Shown here in pieces: positions 8,118 to 16,856 of a stretch of DNA of 42,370 bases; the first letter of the stretch is position 1; each line of letters opens with the position of its first letter. A program made the position numbers and the translations under genes. The stretch is from NCBI RefSeq assembly GCF_002093745.1, contig NZ_MTSB01000028.1, positions 1 through 42,370 on the forward strand, given 5' to 3'. Below the pieces are notes generated by a model. The model was not told the origin of the DNA. It made no database searches and worked only from the letters and a program-made list of their open reading frames with translations. The DNA is from Pseudomonas graminis. GTDB lineage: Bacteria > Pseudomonadota > Gammaproteobacteria > Pseudomonadales > Pseudomonadaceae.

Positions 8118-8519
8118 TTATTTAGCGGTGATCACCGACAATTTGGTGATCCCGGCACGCTCGATGGAAGCCATCGCCCGCGCCACTTCGCCGTAGTTCA
8201 CACCGTTGTCGGCCTGCAGTTGCACGCGCACATCCGGGGCTTTCTCCCTGGCGGCCTTGAGGTGGGTCTCCAGCAGGTCGGGCCAGGTTTCATCCTTGTT
8301 GATGAACAGCTTGCCCTGCCCGTCGATACTGACCACCAGCGGGTCTTTCTGCTCGACCGGTGCGACCGACTCAGTCTTGGGCAGGTTGATCGGGATCGAG
8401 TTGGTCAGCAGCGGCGCGGTGACGATAAACACCACCAGCAGCACCAGCATCACGTCCACCAACGGCGTGACGTTGATCTCGCTCAGCACTTCGTCCGTGT
8501 CTTGTGTGGAAAAAGCCAT
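8118..8519 (-). CDS. exbD: TonB-system proton-channel protein ExbD
   Basis: Inner-membrane partner of ExbB that uses the proton gradient to energise TonB. It has 133 residues, with one N-terminal membrane helix (about 19-40) carrying the conserved Asp22 (PLVDVMLVLLVVF), then a periplasmic domain. The start at 8519 is preceded by AAGGAGG nine bases away inside the end of exbB; the genes are separated by one base, so translation is probably coupled. The length fits the family. Confidence 0.96.
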   Translation of the reverse strand: MAFSTQDTDEVLSEINVTPLVDVMLVLLVVFIVTAPLLTNSIPINLPKTESVAPVEQKDPLVVSIDGQGKLFINKDETWPDLLETHLKAAREKAPDVRVQLQADNGVNYGEVARAMASIERAGITKLSVITAK

Positions 8520-8520
8520 C

Positions 8521-9249
8521 TCAGGACGCCTCCTTCACTTTCTGACCTGTCTGGCCGTTTGCAGCGCCGGACTTCAAGACAGGATGAAGCAGGACGCGGA
8601 ACGCGCTCTTCTGCGCCAGGCTGTAGAAGTCATGAGCGAAGTCATCCAGATCGGCAGCCGTCAGTTTCAGGCGACGCAAAAAGTAGTTATAAACCAGCAC
8701 AGCAGGCACCGCGACGGCGATACCGACACCGGTTGCCACCAGCGCCGCACCAATCGGACCGGCGACTGTTTCCAGACTTGCAGAGCCAGCGGCGCTGATC
8801 CCCTTGAGGGCCGACATGATGCCCCAGACCGTACCGAACAGGCCGATGAAGGGCGAAGTGCTGCCGATGCTCGCAAGAATCGCCAGACCGGTTTCCAGCG
8901 AACGGCGCTCACGGACGATCTGTTGGCGCAAGGCACGCTCAAGACGGTCCTGATGGTTGATCGACTGGCTGAGGTCGTTGGCCTGCGCGCCGTCCGGCAC
9001 CTGAATGGCGGCGTAGCCGGCCAGCGCGACACGGGCAGCAGCGCCCGGTTGTTCGTGAGCCAGTTGCGCGGCGGAATCCAGGCTCGATGCCGCCCAGAAC
9101 TGCTTGTGAAACGCGCGATCCTGCGCTTTGAGGCGTGAGAACTGCACGCCCTTCAGCAACGCAAGCGCCCAGGTGGCAACGGAGAAGATCACCAGCAGCC
9201 AGATGACCGCGTGTTCGATGGATTCAAAAGGCGAAGCAAGTAGGTTCAT
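8521..9249 (-). CDS. exbB: TonB-system proton-channel protein ExbB
   Basis: MotA/TolQ/ExbB family membrane protein of 242 residues. Three membrane helices are visible: near residues 9-31, and two in the C-terminal half (the STSPFIGLFGTVWGIM segment and the GAALVATGVGIAVAVPAVLVYN segment), with a long cytoplasmic loop between the first and second. It forms the proton channel with ExbD. It is transcribed after tonB (135-base gap) and before exbD. Confidence 0.96.
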   Translation of the reverse strand: MNLLASPFESIEHAVIWLLVIFSVATWALALLKGVQFSRLKAQDRAFHKQFWAASSLDSAAQLAHEQPGAAARVALAGYAAIQVPDGAQANDLSQSINHQDRLERALRQQIVRERRSLETGLAILASIGSTSPFIGLFGTVWGIMSALKGISAAGSASLETVAGPIGAALVATGVGIAVAVPAVLVYNYFLRRLKLTAADLDDFAHDFYSLAQKSAFRVLLHPVLKSGAANGQTGQKVKEAS

Positions 9250-9345
9250 GGCGCAGCTCTCTTTATGAACGAAGTCTGAACAAGGCGTTGGGTGTGTCGC
9301 GATGCGCCTTTGGTTCAGGTAGCTCGCCGGGTCAATCGAATGTCG

Positions 9346-9399
9346 TGGTTATTGGATCTTGAACGCTTATTTGATCTTGAATGCTTACTTGATCTTGAA
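9346..9399 (-). repeat. Three 18-bp repeats spanning the tonB stop codon
   Basis: On the minus strand three adjacent 18-bp copies of a TTCAAGATCAAGTAAGCA-like sequence occupy 9399-9346. Each spells Phe-Lys-Ile-Lys/Gln followed by TAA in the same frame, so the last codons and stop of tonB are present three times. The second and third copies lie beyond the first stop. Confidence 0.8.
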
Positions 9400-10215
9400 A
9401 TCAATGGGCACGCTGACCCAGCCATCCTGAGCAACATCGCCCTGTTTGGCGGGCACGAAGCTCCAGCGTTTTACCGCAGCCAGCGCTGCGTCATCCAGCT
9501 GATCGCGGCCGCTGCTTTTCTGTATCTGAATCTCGCCGGGCTTGCCGCTGGCCAATACATGAACGCGCAACAGCACCGTGCCCTCCCAGCCACGCCGCAT
9601 GGCCAGCGACGGGTATTCCGGTGCCGGATTGTGCAGGTAGCCCGCGCTGGCCGACGCCGGGGTGACCGGTTTGGGCGCAGGCGGTGCCGCTGGCGCGGGT
9701 GCAGCGACAGGTGCGGGCACTGCAGGTGTCGGCGGCGGCTCGACCGGTTTGGCCACAGGCTTCACGACGGGTTTGAGCACCGGTTTGGGCGGCTGAGGCC
9801 TGGGTTTGGGAACCGGCTTGGGCGGTGGCGGCTTGACGGCCAGTTCGTCCTCGACCGGAGGCGGCGGCTCGACCACCGGCTGCACAACCGGCTCGGGCGG
9901 TGGCGGCGGCGTTTCCACCACGGGTGGCGAAGGCTGGGAAAATTCAATGGTCATCGGCGGAATTTCCGGCGGCACGACCGGCAATACGGGTGTCGGGTTC
10001 TGACTCAGCCAGTAAATAACCGCGCCGTGGAACACCAGCGCCAACGCGCCAAGCAGAATGGCTTCACGCAGCCCGAGGATGGGTTTAGGGGTGCTGTGCA
10101 ACCGCGATAACGCCAGAGGTCCACGAAAAGGACGCCCCAGATCGACCAGATCGCTGCTCGGCGTCTGGCACCAGCGCACATCATGCGCACTGGCGGCGGC
10201 CTGGACATTGCCCAT
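9385..10215 (-). CDS. tonB: Energy-transducing protein TonB
   Basis: Spans the inner membrane and periplasm to power outer-membrane receptors. It has 276 residues: a cytoplasmic N-terminal extension of about 50 residues (as in Pseudomonas TonB1-type proteins), a membrane helix at about 52-70, a very long Pro-Lys/Pro-Val/Pro-Glu spacer (about 75-185), and a C-terminal TonB domain with the APEYPSLAMRRGWEG segment. The start at 10215 has AGGAG seven bases upstream. It heads tonB-exbB-exbD. The 3' end, including the stop, is triplicated. Confidence 0.95.
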   Translation of the reverse strand: MGNVQAAASAHDVRWCQTPSSDLVDLGRPFRGPLALSRLHSTPKPILGLREAILLGALALVFHGAVIYWLSQNPTPVLPVVPPEIPPMTIEFSQPSPPVVETPPPPPEPVVQPVVEPPPPVEDELAVKPPPPKPVPKPRPQPPKPVLKPVVKPVAKPVEPPPTPAVPAPVAAPAPAAPPAPKPVTPASASAGYLHNPAPEYPSLAMRRGWEGTVLLRVHVLASGKPGEIQIQKSSGRDQLDDAALAAVKRWSFVPAKQGDVAQDGWVSVPIDFKIK

Positions 10216-10460
10216 TGATACACTCCTGCATTTTCATGATAAAAATCCAGGTTCTGTTGGTATCAGTCACCTTTCCAAAGTTGATGTGGCAAGGCGATCA
10301 TGGCTGAAAGAGGCTTGTTCCTGAAAAGAATATTTGGTTAGCCGGTTAGATCAATAGTGAATATAAGGACTTGGCTGGTGAGGACGAGCGCGGTCCGGGA
10401 GAACGCTATCGTGCCGACGCTCGGCACTCGACTTGAGCGCGGCGCGTACCAGCCAACACA

Positions 10461-10949
10461 TCAATGACCGCTGTGGTCCCCATGTCCGCTATGCGCGTCG
10501 CTGGTCAGCGATCTGGCAACTGCGGTGACCTCAATGGATTCCTTCACGCCCTTGGCGTCCTCCACGGTCAGGGTCAGCGGCACCTTGTCGCCCTCTTTGA
10601 CCTGCGCCGCCAGGTCCATGAACATGACGTGGTAGCCGTTGGCATCGAACACCACCGGCTTGCCCGCCGGCAGTTCGACCGAGGTAACGCGTTGCATGCT
10701 CATCACATCGTCTTTCATGCTCATCTGGTGGATCTGCACGATTTTGGCAACGGGCGAAGCGACGTCCACCAGTGTGCTGTCGGTGCTGGACGTGATCTTC
10801 ATGAACGCGCCTGTGGCAGATTGGCCCGGCACAGTGGCACGCACCCAGGCATCGTCAACGATGGTGTCGGCCAGCACCTGAGCGCTCAGGCCCAACAGCG
10901 AAAGGGTCAGCAATAGCGGCTTTACGGCGTTACGGATCAGAACGGTCAT
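10461..10949 (-). CDS. Copper chaperone PCu(A)C
   Basis: Periplasmic copper(I) carrier of 162 residues that supplies copper to cytochrome oxidase, usually with Sco. A signal peptide (cleavage near Ala27) precedes a cupredoxin-like domain with the complete copper motif His74-X10-Met85-X21-His107-X-Met109. The C-terminus is His-rich (HSGHGDHSGH), a likely extra metal site. I choose the ATG at 10949, which overlaps the Sco stop as TGATG and has GGAAG seven bases upstream; the ATG at 10955 is too close to that site. Confidence 0.93.
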   Translation of the reverse strand: MTVLIRNAVKPLLLTLSLLGLSAQVLADTIVDDAWVRATVPGQSATGAFMKITSSTDSTLVDVASPVAKIVQIHQMSMKDDVMSMQRVTSVELPAGKPVVFDANGYHVMFMDLAAQVKEGDKVPLTLTVEDAKGVKESIEVTAVARSLTSDAHSGHGDHSGH

Positions 10950-11554
10950 CAGCATACTTCCATCAAAGTGAGCAGATCTTCAGTGCATTGTTGAGCGGAC
11001 AGCCGGTGCGCCAGGCCCAGACGCAACACGCCGCGGGTGTCATAGACATAACTGGTGGACGTGTGGGAGATGGTGTACGTATCACCCAGCGGGACCTTTT
11101 CAAAGAACACGCCGAACTCTTTTGCCGTCGCGGCTGTTTCTTCAAGGGTTCCGGACAGGGCGATGAAGGTCGGATCGAACGCCTTCACGTAGGCGTTTAC
11201 GACTTCGGGCGTGTCACGCTCCGGGTCCAGAGTGATGAACACCACCTGAAGGGTCTTGCCCTCCTCGCCCATGAGTTTTCTGATTTGCGCGGCACGCGCC
11301 AGTGTCGTGGGGCAGATGGCCGGGCATTGGGTGAAGCCGAAAAAGATCATCGGCATCAGGCCGCGGAAGCTCGACAGCGTCTTGACGTTGCCTTGCGGAT
11401 CCTTGAGACGGAAATTTCGCCCGAGGATCTCGTTGCTCATGTCCTTGCCGTGCTTGAACGGCAGTGCGTTGGCGTTGCCACAGCCAGCCAGCAGGCCGAG
11501 GCTCAGCAACGAGAGGCCTGTGACCACCTCGCGGCGGGTCAGATGTTGCGTCAT
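10949..11554 (-). CDS. Sco1/SenC family copper lipoprotein
   Basis: Thioredoxin-fold protein of 201 residues that binds copper and helps build the CuA centre of cytochrome c oxidase. The N-terminus has a lipobox LAGC (Cys25), with Arg-Arg shortly before the hydrophobic core. The copper ligands are Cys77 and Cys81 (CPAIC) and His164 (ISHTS). The start at 11554 follows AGGGG by nine bases. It is translationally coupled to the PCu(A)C gene, forming a two-gene copper-delivery operon. No cytochrome oxidase genes are nearby. Confidence 0.93.
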   Translation of the reverse strand: MTQHLTRREVVTGLSLLSLGLLAGCGNANALPFKHGKDMSNEILGRNFRLKDPQGNVKTLSSFRGLMPMIFFGFTQCPAICPTTLARAAQIRKLMGEEGKTLQVVFITLDPERDTPEVVNAYVKAFDPTFIALSGTLEETAATAKEFGVFFEKVPLGDTYTISHTSTSYVYDTRGVLRLGLAHRLSAQQCTEDLLTLMEVC

Positions 11555-11746
11555 GTCGTACGTCCCCTGGAGGGTAAGGCGCGTGGGTTCGGACAAATTC
11601 AAAGGCGGCGAATTTACCACTCAAGGGCCGTCGGGAATACCGACAATCCTGTATCAAACCATGAGCAGACGCGCAAACGTTGTGCTCATGGGCCGCGATG
11701 GGGTGTGCGACAAAACAGCGCAGGCGGTTGAACAATCTTCACGCGG

Positions 11747-12301
11747 TCACCGGGCCGCAGCGCCCTGCAGGAAAAATTCGATCAACAGTGCCCCCATCCC
11801 GGCGCGCGCCACACGACCGCGGCGTTCAGCGTCGACCAGCCCGGAAAGCAGCGACGCGAAGGTCTCTGTAAGGACGGTGGCGCCGATGTCGATCCGGAAC
11901 AGGCCTTCGCGCTGCCCCCGTAGAAAAAACGCATCGAGCGCATCCGAGTAAGGCAACCAGCGGCGACCGCCGGCGTTTTCGTCGAGCGAATCCGGGCGCC
12001 ACTGGAACACCAGAAAGACCAGCATTTCGCGGTGCATGAGGTGGTTGTCCACCAGCCGCTGAAACGCTTCGAGCGGCGGAGCGTGCTTCAGGTCCGCGTC
12101 GGCAACCATCTGATTCATCAGGTCCGAGGCATGATTGAGCAGCATTTCCACAAGGTTGGCACGGGTACCGCAGAACCGGTTGAGGGTTGCCTTGCTGACG
12201 CCGGCAGCCTGAGCGATATCCTTGAGCGTACCGTTGGAATGGTCAACCAGCGCAACGGCCAGGGCCTTCAGAAGTTTGTCGTCAGCGGCGGTTAATTCCA
12301 T
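11747..12301 (-). CDS. TetR-family regulator of the RND operon
   Basis: DNA-binding repressor of 184 residues. A helix-turn-helix occurs at about 25-45 (TLKDIAQAAGVSKATLNRF), followed by a helical ligand domain. The start ATG at 12301 begins the region similar to TetR proteins; the frame extends upstream to 12388 but that segment looks non-coding and overlaps promoter sequence, and the ribosome site is weak, so the start is uncertain. It is divergent from the RND efflux genes and shares a palindromic operator with them, so autorepression and repression of efflux, relieved by a toxic ligand, is the likely mode (inference). Confidence 0.88.
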   Translation of the reverse strand: MELTAADDKLLKALAVALVDHSNGTLKDIAQAAGVSKATLNRFCGTRANLVEMLLNHASDLMNQMVADADLKHAPPLEAFQRLVDNHLMHREMLVFLVFQWRPDSLDENAGGRRWLPYSDALDAFFLRGQREGLFRIDIGATVLTETFASLLSGLVDAERRGRVARAGMGALLIEFFLQGAAAR

Positions 12302-12379
12302 TGGGTGCGTTTTCAACTCGTATAAGTGGCAGGCGGCGCATTGTGCAGAAAATAGCCGCGTTCTCAAAGCCCATACACA

Positions 12380-12440
12380 ATTAGTCACTAAAGTCTCATA
12401 TGAGTCAATATTGACTCACCACCTGACAACAGTGGATCAT
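12380..12440. promoter_or_regulatory. Divergent promoters with palindromic operator
   Basis: The perfect 18-bp palindrome TGAGTCAATATTGACTCA lies at 12401-12418. It contains TTGACT on both strands: plus 12411-12416, with a -10-like GATCAT 18 bases on at 12435-12440; and minus 12408-12403, with a -10-like ACTAAT 17 bases on at 12385-12380. A TetR dimer bound here would cover both -35 boxes. Confidence 0.65.
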
Positions 12441-12477
12441 GCGCGGCTTTAGCGTCTAACGGGCTGCGGCCGGGTGA

Positions 12478-13641
12478 ATGATGAGTAATTTCAGCGATTG
12501 GCGTGTCCTGCCTGCAATAGCCATGCTGGCCGCCTTCGGCCTTGTCGGTTGCGAGCAGAAACCGCCTCAGGATCATGCCGCCGCTGCGGCCCCCAAAGAA
12601 GTGGAAACGTTCACGGTGAAGACCGAATCGTTCACCGTGGTCGACGAATTGCCCGGCCGTATCGAACCGGTGCGTGTGGCCCAGGTACGTGCCCGGGTGG
12701 CCGGTATCGTGCTGACCCGCAACTTCGAAGAAGGCGCTGATGTGAAAGCGGGTGCAGTGCTGTTTCAGATCGATCCGGCGCCGTTCAAAGCGGCGCTGTC
12801 CAAGGCTCAGGGTGATCTTGCCCGGACCGAAGCGACGCTCTTCGAGACTCAGGCCACCGTCAAGCGTTACGAGTCGCTGGTGGAAATCGAAGCGGTCAGC
12901 CGCCAGACCTTCGACACCGCCCGCTCCGCACTGCAGAACGCCGTCGCCGCTAAAAAATCGGCTCAGGCTGACGTGGAGACGGCCAGGCTGAACCTGGGCT
13001 ACGCCACGGTCAAAGCACCGATTTCGGGTCGTATCGGTCGCGCGATGGTCACCGAAGGCGCGCTGGTCGGTCAGGGCGAGACGACACTGCTGGCGACGAT
13101 TCAGCAGTTGGACCCGGTCTATGCCGACTTCACTCAGCCCGTGGCTGAAGCGCTGCAGATGCGCGCGGCCATTCAGGAAGGCCGTTTGCCCAAGGGCGGC
13201 GAAGGTGCGTTGTCGCTAAGCGTCGACGGCACCGACTACCAAAGCACCGGGACCCTGCTGTTTACCGACGTTGCAGTAGACCGGACCACCGGCCAGGTTT
13301 CGTTGCGCGCACGCTTCGCTAACCCGAAAGGCGTTTTGTTGCCGGGCATGTATGTGCGCGTGCGCACGCCTCAGCGGGTCGATGCCAACGCCATGTTGAT
13401 TCCTCAGCGTGCCATTCGGCGCGCCAGCGACGGTGCAGCGCACGTGCTGGTGATCGGACAGGATGGCGCGGTCCAGGCCAGACCCGTCAAGACAGGCACC
13501 ATGCAGGACTCGCGCTGGCAGATCACCGAAGGCCTCAAGGCAGGCGAGCAGGTCATTGTCGGCAACAGCAGCGGGCTGAATCCGGGTGACAAGGTCGTTG
13601 CCAAATCGCCGTCCGCCCAGCCGCAGACCAGCGCCCAATAA
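12478..13641 (+). CDS. RND efflux periplasmic adaptor (membrane fusion) lipoprotein
   Basis: Periplasmic adaptor of 387 residues linking an inner-membrane RND pump to an outer-membrane channel. A signal sequence ends in the lipobox LVGC (Cys25). The lipoyl/hairpin core follows (about 60-200, with VRARVAGIVLTRNFEEGADVK and the KAPISGRIGRA return strand), then the beta-barrel and membrane-proximal domains. It is related to MexE/AcrA-type adaptors. The ATG at 12478 is followed at once by a second ATG; the ribosome site is weak. It is the first gene of a two-gene operon, 32 bp ahead of the pump gene. Confidence 0.93.
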   Translation: MMSNFSDWRVLPAIAMLAAFGLVGCEQKPPQDHAAAAAPKEVETFTVKTESFTVVDELPGRIEPVRVAQVRARVAGIVLTRNFEEGADVKAGAVLFQIDPAPFKAALSKAQGDLARTEATLFETQATVKRYESLVEIEAVSRQTFDTARSALQNAVAAKKSAQADVETARLNLGYATVKAPISGRIGRAMVTEGALVGQGETTLLATIQQLDPVYADFTQPVAEALQMRAAIQEGRLPKGGEGALSLSVDGTDYQSTGTLLFTDVAVDRTTGQVSLRARFANPKGVLLPGMYVRVRTPQRVDANAMLIPQRAIRRASDGAAHVLVIGQDGAVQARPVKTGTMQDSRWQITEGLKAGEQVIVGNSSGLNPGDKVVAKSPSAQPQTSAQ

Positions 13642-13673
13642 CGCCGCTTCAGTGCGATCGAGGATCACTGTTC

Positions 13674-16600
13674 ATGTCTCTGTTCTTTATCAAGCGGCCC
13701 AATTTTGCCTGGGTGCTGGCGTTGTTCATTCTGCTGGCAGGCCTGATGGCCCTGCCCGCCTTGCCCGTGGCGCAATACCCTGACGTGGCGCCGCCACAGA
13801 TGACCATCACGGCCACCTACCCCGGCGCCTCCGCCAAAGTACTGGTCGATTCGGTGACCAGTGTCATCGAGGACGAGCTCAACGGTGCCAAGGGCATGCT
13901 GTATTACGAGTCGACCAGCAACTCGACCGGCAGCGCCGAAATCAATGTCACGTTCGTGCCCGGCACCAACCCGGACATGGCGCAGGTCGAAGTCCAGAAC
14001 CGTATCAAGAAAGCCGAAGCGCGCCTGCCGCAGACCGTGCTCAGCCAGGGTTTGCAGGTCGAACAGGCGAGCTCCGGTTTCCTGTTGATCTTCACCCTGA
14101 ACTACACGGGCGATTCGGCCAACAAGGACACGGTCGCGCTGGCGGACTACGCGGCACGTAACGTCAATAACGAGATCAGTCGGGTAAACGGTGTCGGCAG
14201 GCTGCAGTTCTTCGCCGCCGAAGCCGCCATGCGGGTCTGGATCGACCCGCAGAAGCTAGTAGGTTTCGGGCTGTCCATCGATGACGTGAACACCGCGATT
14301 CGCGCGCAGAACGTTCAGGTGCCCGCCGGCAGTTTCGGCAGCAGCCCTGGCACGTCGTTGCAGGAATTGACCGCCACCCTGGCGGTCAAGGGCACACTGG
14401 ACAACCCCGAGGAGTTCGGGCGAATTGTCCTGCGGGCCAACGAAGACGGCTCTGCGGTGTATCTTTCGGACGTCGCACGGGTTGCGATCGGCAGTCAGGA
14501 TTACAGTTTCGAATCGCGCCTGAACGGCGAACGTGCCGTGGCCGGTGCCGTCCAGCTGTCGCCGGGCGCCAACGCCATCGAGACCGCCAGGGCGGTCAAG
14601 CAGCGCCTGACCGAGCTGTCCGTCAACTTTCCGGAGGGGGTCGAATTTTCGATCCCTTATGACACCTCGCGTTTCGTCGATGTGGCCATCGACAAGGTGA
14701 TTTACACCCTGATCGAAGCGATGGTGCTGGTGTTTCTGGTCATGTACCTGTTCCTGCAGAACATCCGCTACACACTGATCCCGACCATTGTGGTGCCGGT
14801 CTGCCTGGCCGGTACGCTGGCAATCATGTACCTGATGGGCTTCTCGGTGAACATGATGACCATGTTCGGCATGGTGCTGGCCATCGGCATTCTGGTGGAC
14901 GATGCCATTGTGGTGGTCGAGAACGTCGAGCGGATCATGGCCGAAGAAGGGCTGTCTCCCGCTGCGGCGACCGTCAAGGCGATGCAGCAGGTGTCCGGTG
15001 CGATTTTCGGCATTACCCTGGTGCTGGCTGCGGTTTTTCTGCCGTTGGCGTTCATGGGCGGTTCGGTCGGGGTGATCTACCAGCAGTTTTCGCTTTCGCT
15101 GGCCGTGTCGATTCTGTTCTCGGGTTTCCTGGCCCTGACCTTTACCCCGGCCCTGTGCGCTACGTTGCTCAAGCCGATCCCCGCCGGGCACCATGAGAAG
15201 CGCGGTTTCTTTGGCGGCTTCAATCGTCTGTTCGGCACATTCACAGACCGCTACGAGCGCGTCAGTTCCAGCATGATCAAGCGCGCCGGTCGCTACATGT
15301 TGCTGTACGTGGGCATTGTCGGTTTGCTGGGCTTTTTCTATCTGCGGTTGCCGGAATCCTTCGTGCCGGTGGAAGACCAGGGTTATCTGATCATCGACGT
15401 GCAACTGCCCCCCGGCGCGACCCGAGCGCGTACCGACGTCACGGCGCAGTTGCTGGAAAACTACATGTTGTCCCGTGAGGCCACGAGCGCGGTGACCATG
15501 CTGCTGGGGTTCAGCTTCTCAGGCATGGGCGAAAACGCCGGCCTCGCGTTTCCGACCCTCAAAGACTGGTCGGAACGAGGCGACGGTCAATCAGCCGCCG
15601 AAGAAGCGGCCGCGTTCAATCAGCATTTTGCCGGCCTCAGCGACGGTACGGTAATGGCCGTTACACCACCGCCCATCGAGGGTCTGGGCACCTCCGGCGG
15701 TTTTGCGTTGCGCTTGCAGGACCGCGCCGGCCTGGGCCGCGAAGCCCTGCTTGCCGCGCGCGACGAGCTGCTGGCCAAGGCAAACGGCAACCCGAAGATT
15801 CTCTACGCCATGATGGAAGGTCTGGCCGAAGCGCCGCAGTTGCGCCTGAACATCGACCGCGAGAAAGCCCGCGCCCTGGGGGTCAGCTTCGAATCAATCA
15901 GCAACGCCCTTGCCACTGCGTTCGGCTCCTCGGTCATCAGCGATTTCGCCAACGCCGGGCGTCAGCAGCGGGTCGTGGTGCAGGCCGAGCAGAGTTCGCG
16001 AATGACGCCGGAAAGCGTGCTCAAGCTGTACGTGCCCAACAGCAGTGGCACGCTGGTGCCGCTGAGCGCTTTTGTCTCGACGCACTGGGAAGAAGGCCCG
16101 GTGCAGATCGCCCGCTACAACGGCTACCCGGCGTTCCGGATCGCAGGTGATGCGCCGCCCGGTGTCAGCACCGGCGAGGCGATGGCAGAGATCGAACGTA
16201 TCGTCTCCGCTCTGCCTGCGGGCATTGGCTACGAATGGACCGGCCTGTCGTATCAGGAAAAAGTCGCCAGCGGTCAGGCAACCGGGCTGTTCGCGCTCGC
16301 GTTGGTGGTGGTGTTTCTGCTGTTGGTCGCGCTCTACGAGAGCTGGGCGATTCCGCTGGTGGTGATGCTCATCGTACCGGTTGGCGCGCTGGGCTCGGTC
16401 CTCGCCGTGACGGCGGTGGGCATGCCGAATGATGTCTATTTCAAGGTCGGGCTGATCACCATCATCGGGCTGGCGGCGAAAAACGCGATTCTCATCGTGG
16501 AGTTCGCCAAGGAGCTGTGGGATCAGGGCCACTCGCTGCGTGATGCCGCACTTCAGGCTGCGCGGCTGCGCTTTCGGCCGATCGTCATGACGTCACTGGC

Positions 16601-16808
16601 CTTCATCCTCGGCGTCGTTCCGCTGACCCTGGCCACCGGCGCAGGTGCTGCAAGCCAGCGCGCCATCGGCACCGGCGTGATTGGTGGCATGCTCAGCGCC
16701 ACGTTGCTGGGGGTGGTTCTGGTGCCGATCTTCTTCGTATGGGTGCTGACGGTGCTGCGCCGCAAGCCTCATACAGCGCAACAGACTGCTGACGCCGACA
16801 AGCAATAG
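13674..16808 (+). CDS. RND multidrug efflux permease (HAE1 family)
   Basis: Inner-membrane proton/drug antiporter of 1044 residues, full length for the AcrB/MexF group. The first membrane helix (FALVLA-like, about 10-30), two large periplasmic loops and 12 expected helices are evident. Proton-relay residues are in place: Asp409-Asp410 in ILVDDAIVVVEN and Lys936 in GLAAKNAIL. GAGG-type ribosome site GAGG lies nine bases upstream. No outer-membrane factor gene follows, so it must borrow one. The substrate is unknown; the TetR regulator fits drug, solvent or plant-compound efflux. Confidence 0.95.
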   Translation: MSLFFIKRPNFAWVLALFILLAGLMALPALPVAQYPDVAPPQMTITATYPGASAKVLVDSVTSVIEDELNGAKGMLYYESTSNSTGSAEINVTFVPGTNPDMAQVEVQNRIKKAEARLPQTVLSQGLQVEQASSGFLLIFTLNYTGDSANKDTVALADYAARNVNNEISRVNGVGRLQFFAAEAAMRVWIDPQKLVGFGLSIDDVNTAIRAQNVQVPAGSFGSSPGTSLQELTATLAVKGTLDNPEEFGRIVLRANEDGSAVYLSDVARVAIGSQDYSFESRLNGERAVAGAVQLSPGANAIETARAVKQRLTELSVNFPEGVEFSIPYDTSRFVDVAIDKVIYTLIEAMVLVFLVMYLFLQNIRYTLIPTIVVPVCLAGTLAIMYLMGFSVNMMTMFGMVLAIGILVDDAIVVVENVERIMAEEGLSPAAATVKAMQQVSGAIFGITLVLAAVFLPLAFMGGSVGVIYQQFSLSLAVSILFSGFLALTFTPALCATLLKPIPAGHHEKRGFFGGFNRLFGTFTDRYERVSSSMIKRAGRYMLLYVGIVGLLGFFYLRLPESFVPVEDQGYLIIDVQLPPGATRARTDVTAQLLENYMLSREATSAVTMLLGFSFSGMGENAGLAFPTLKDWSERGDGQSAAEEAAAFNQHFAGLSDGTVMAVTPPPIEGLGTSGGFALRLQDRAGLGREALLAARDELLAKANGNPKILYAMMEGLAEAPQLRLNIDREKARALGVSFESISNALATAFGSSVISDFANAGRQQRVVVQAEQSSRMTPESVLKLYVPNSSGTLVPLSAFVSTHWEEGPVQIARYNGYPAFRIAGDAPPGVSTGEAMAEIERIVSALPAGIGYEWTGLSYQEKVASGQATGLFALALVVVFLLLVALYESWAIPLVVMLIVPVGALGSVLAVTAVGMPNDVYFKVGLITIIGLAAKNAILIVEFAKELWDQGHSLRDAALQAARLRFRPIVMTSLAFILGVVPLTLATGAGAASQRAIGTGVIGGMLSATLLGVVLVPIFFVWVLTVLRRKPHTAQQTADADKQ

Positions 16809-16827
16809 ACCCGGTTCAGCCGACAAT

Positions 16828-16850
16828 CCGGCGGGGCTCAACCCCGTCGG
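16828..16850. terminator. Hairpin between convergent RND and diguanylate cyclase genes
   Basis: CCG-g-CGGGG (16828-16836) pairs with CCCCG-t-CGG (16842-16850) around a five-base loop. It lies in the 48-bp gap between two gene ends. The downstream run is CCCCTTCT rather than a pure T-tract, so it is a moderate candidate for a two-way terminator. Confidence 0.5.
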
Positions 16851-16856
16851 CCCCTT

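Noticed and set aside
10400..10435. Short ATCGTGCCGACGCTCGGC segment resembling the long repeat
   Set aside because: Only about 20 bases match, too little to call a repeat copy.
14256..15404. Minus-strand frame (382 residues) inside the RND permease gene
   Set aside because: His/Gln/Arg-rich shadow of a conserved pump gene.
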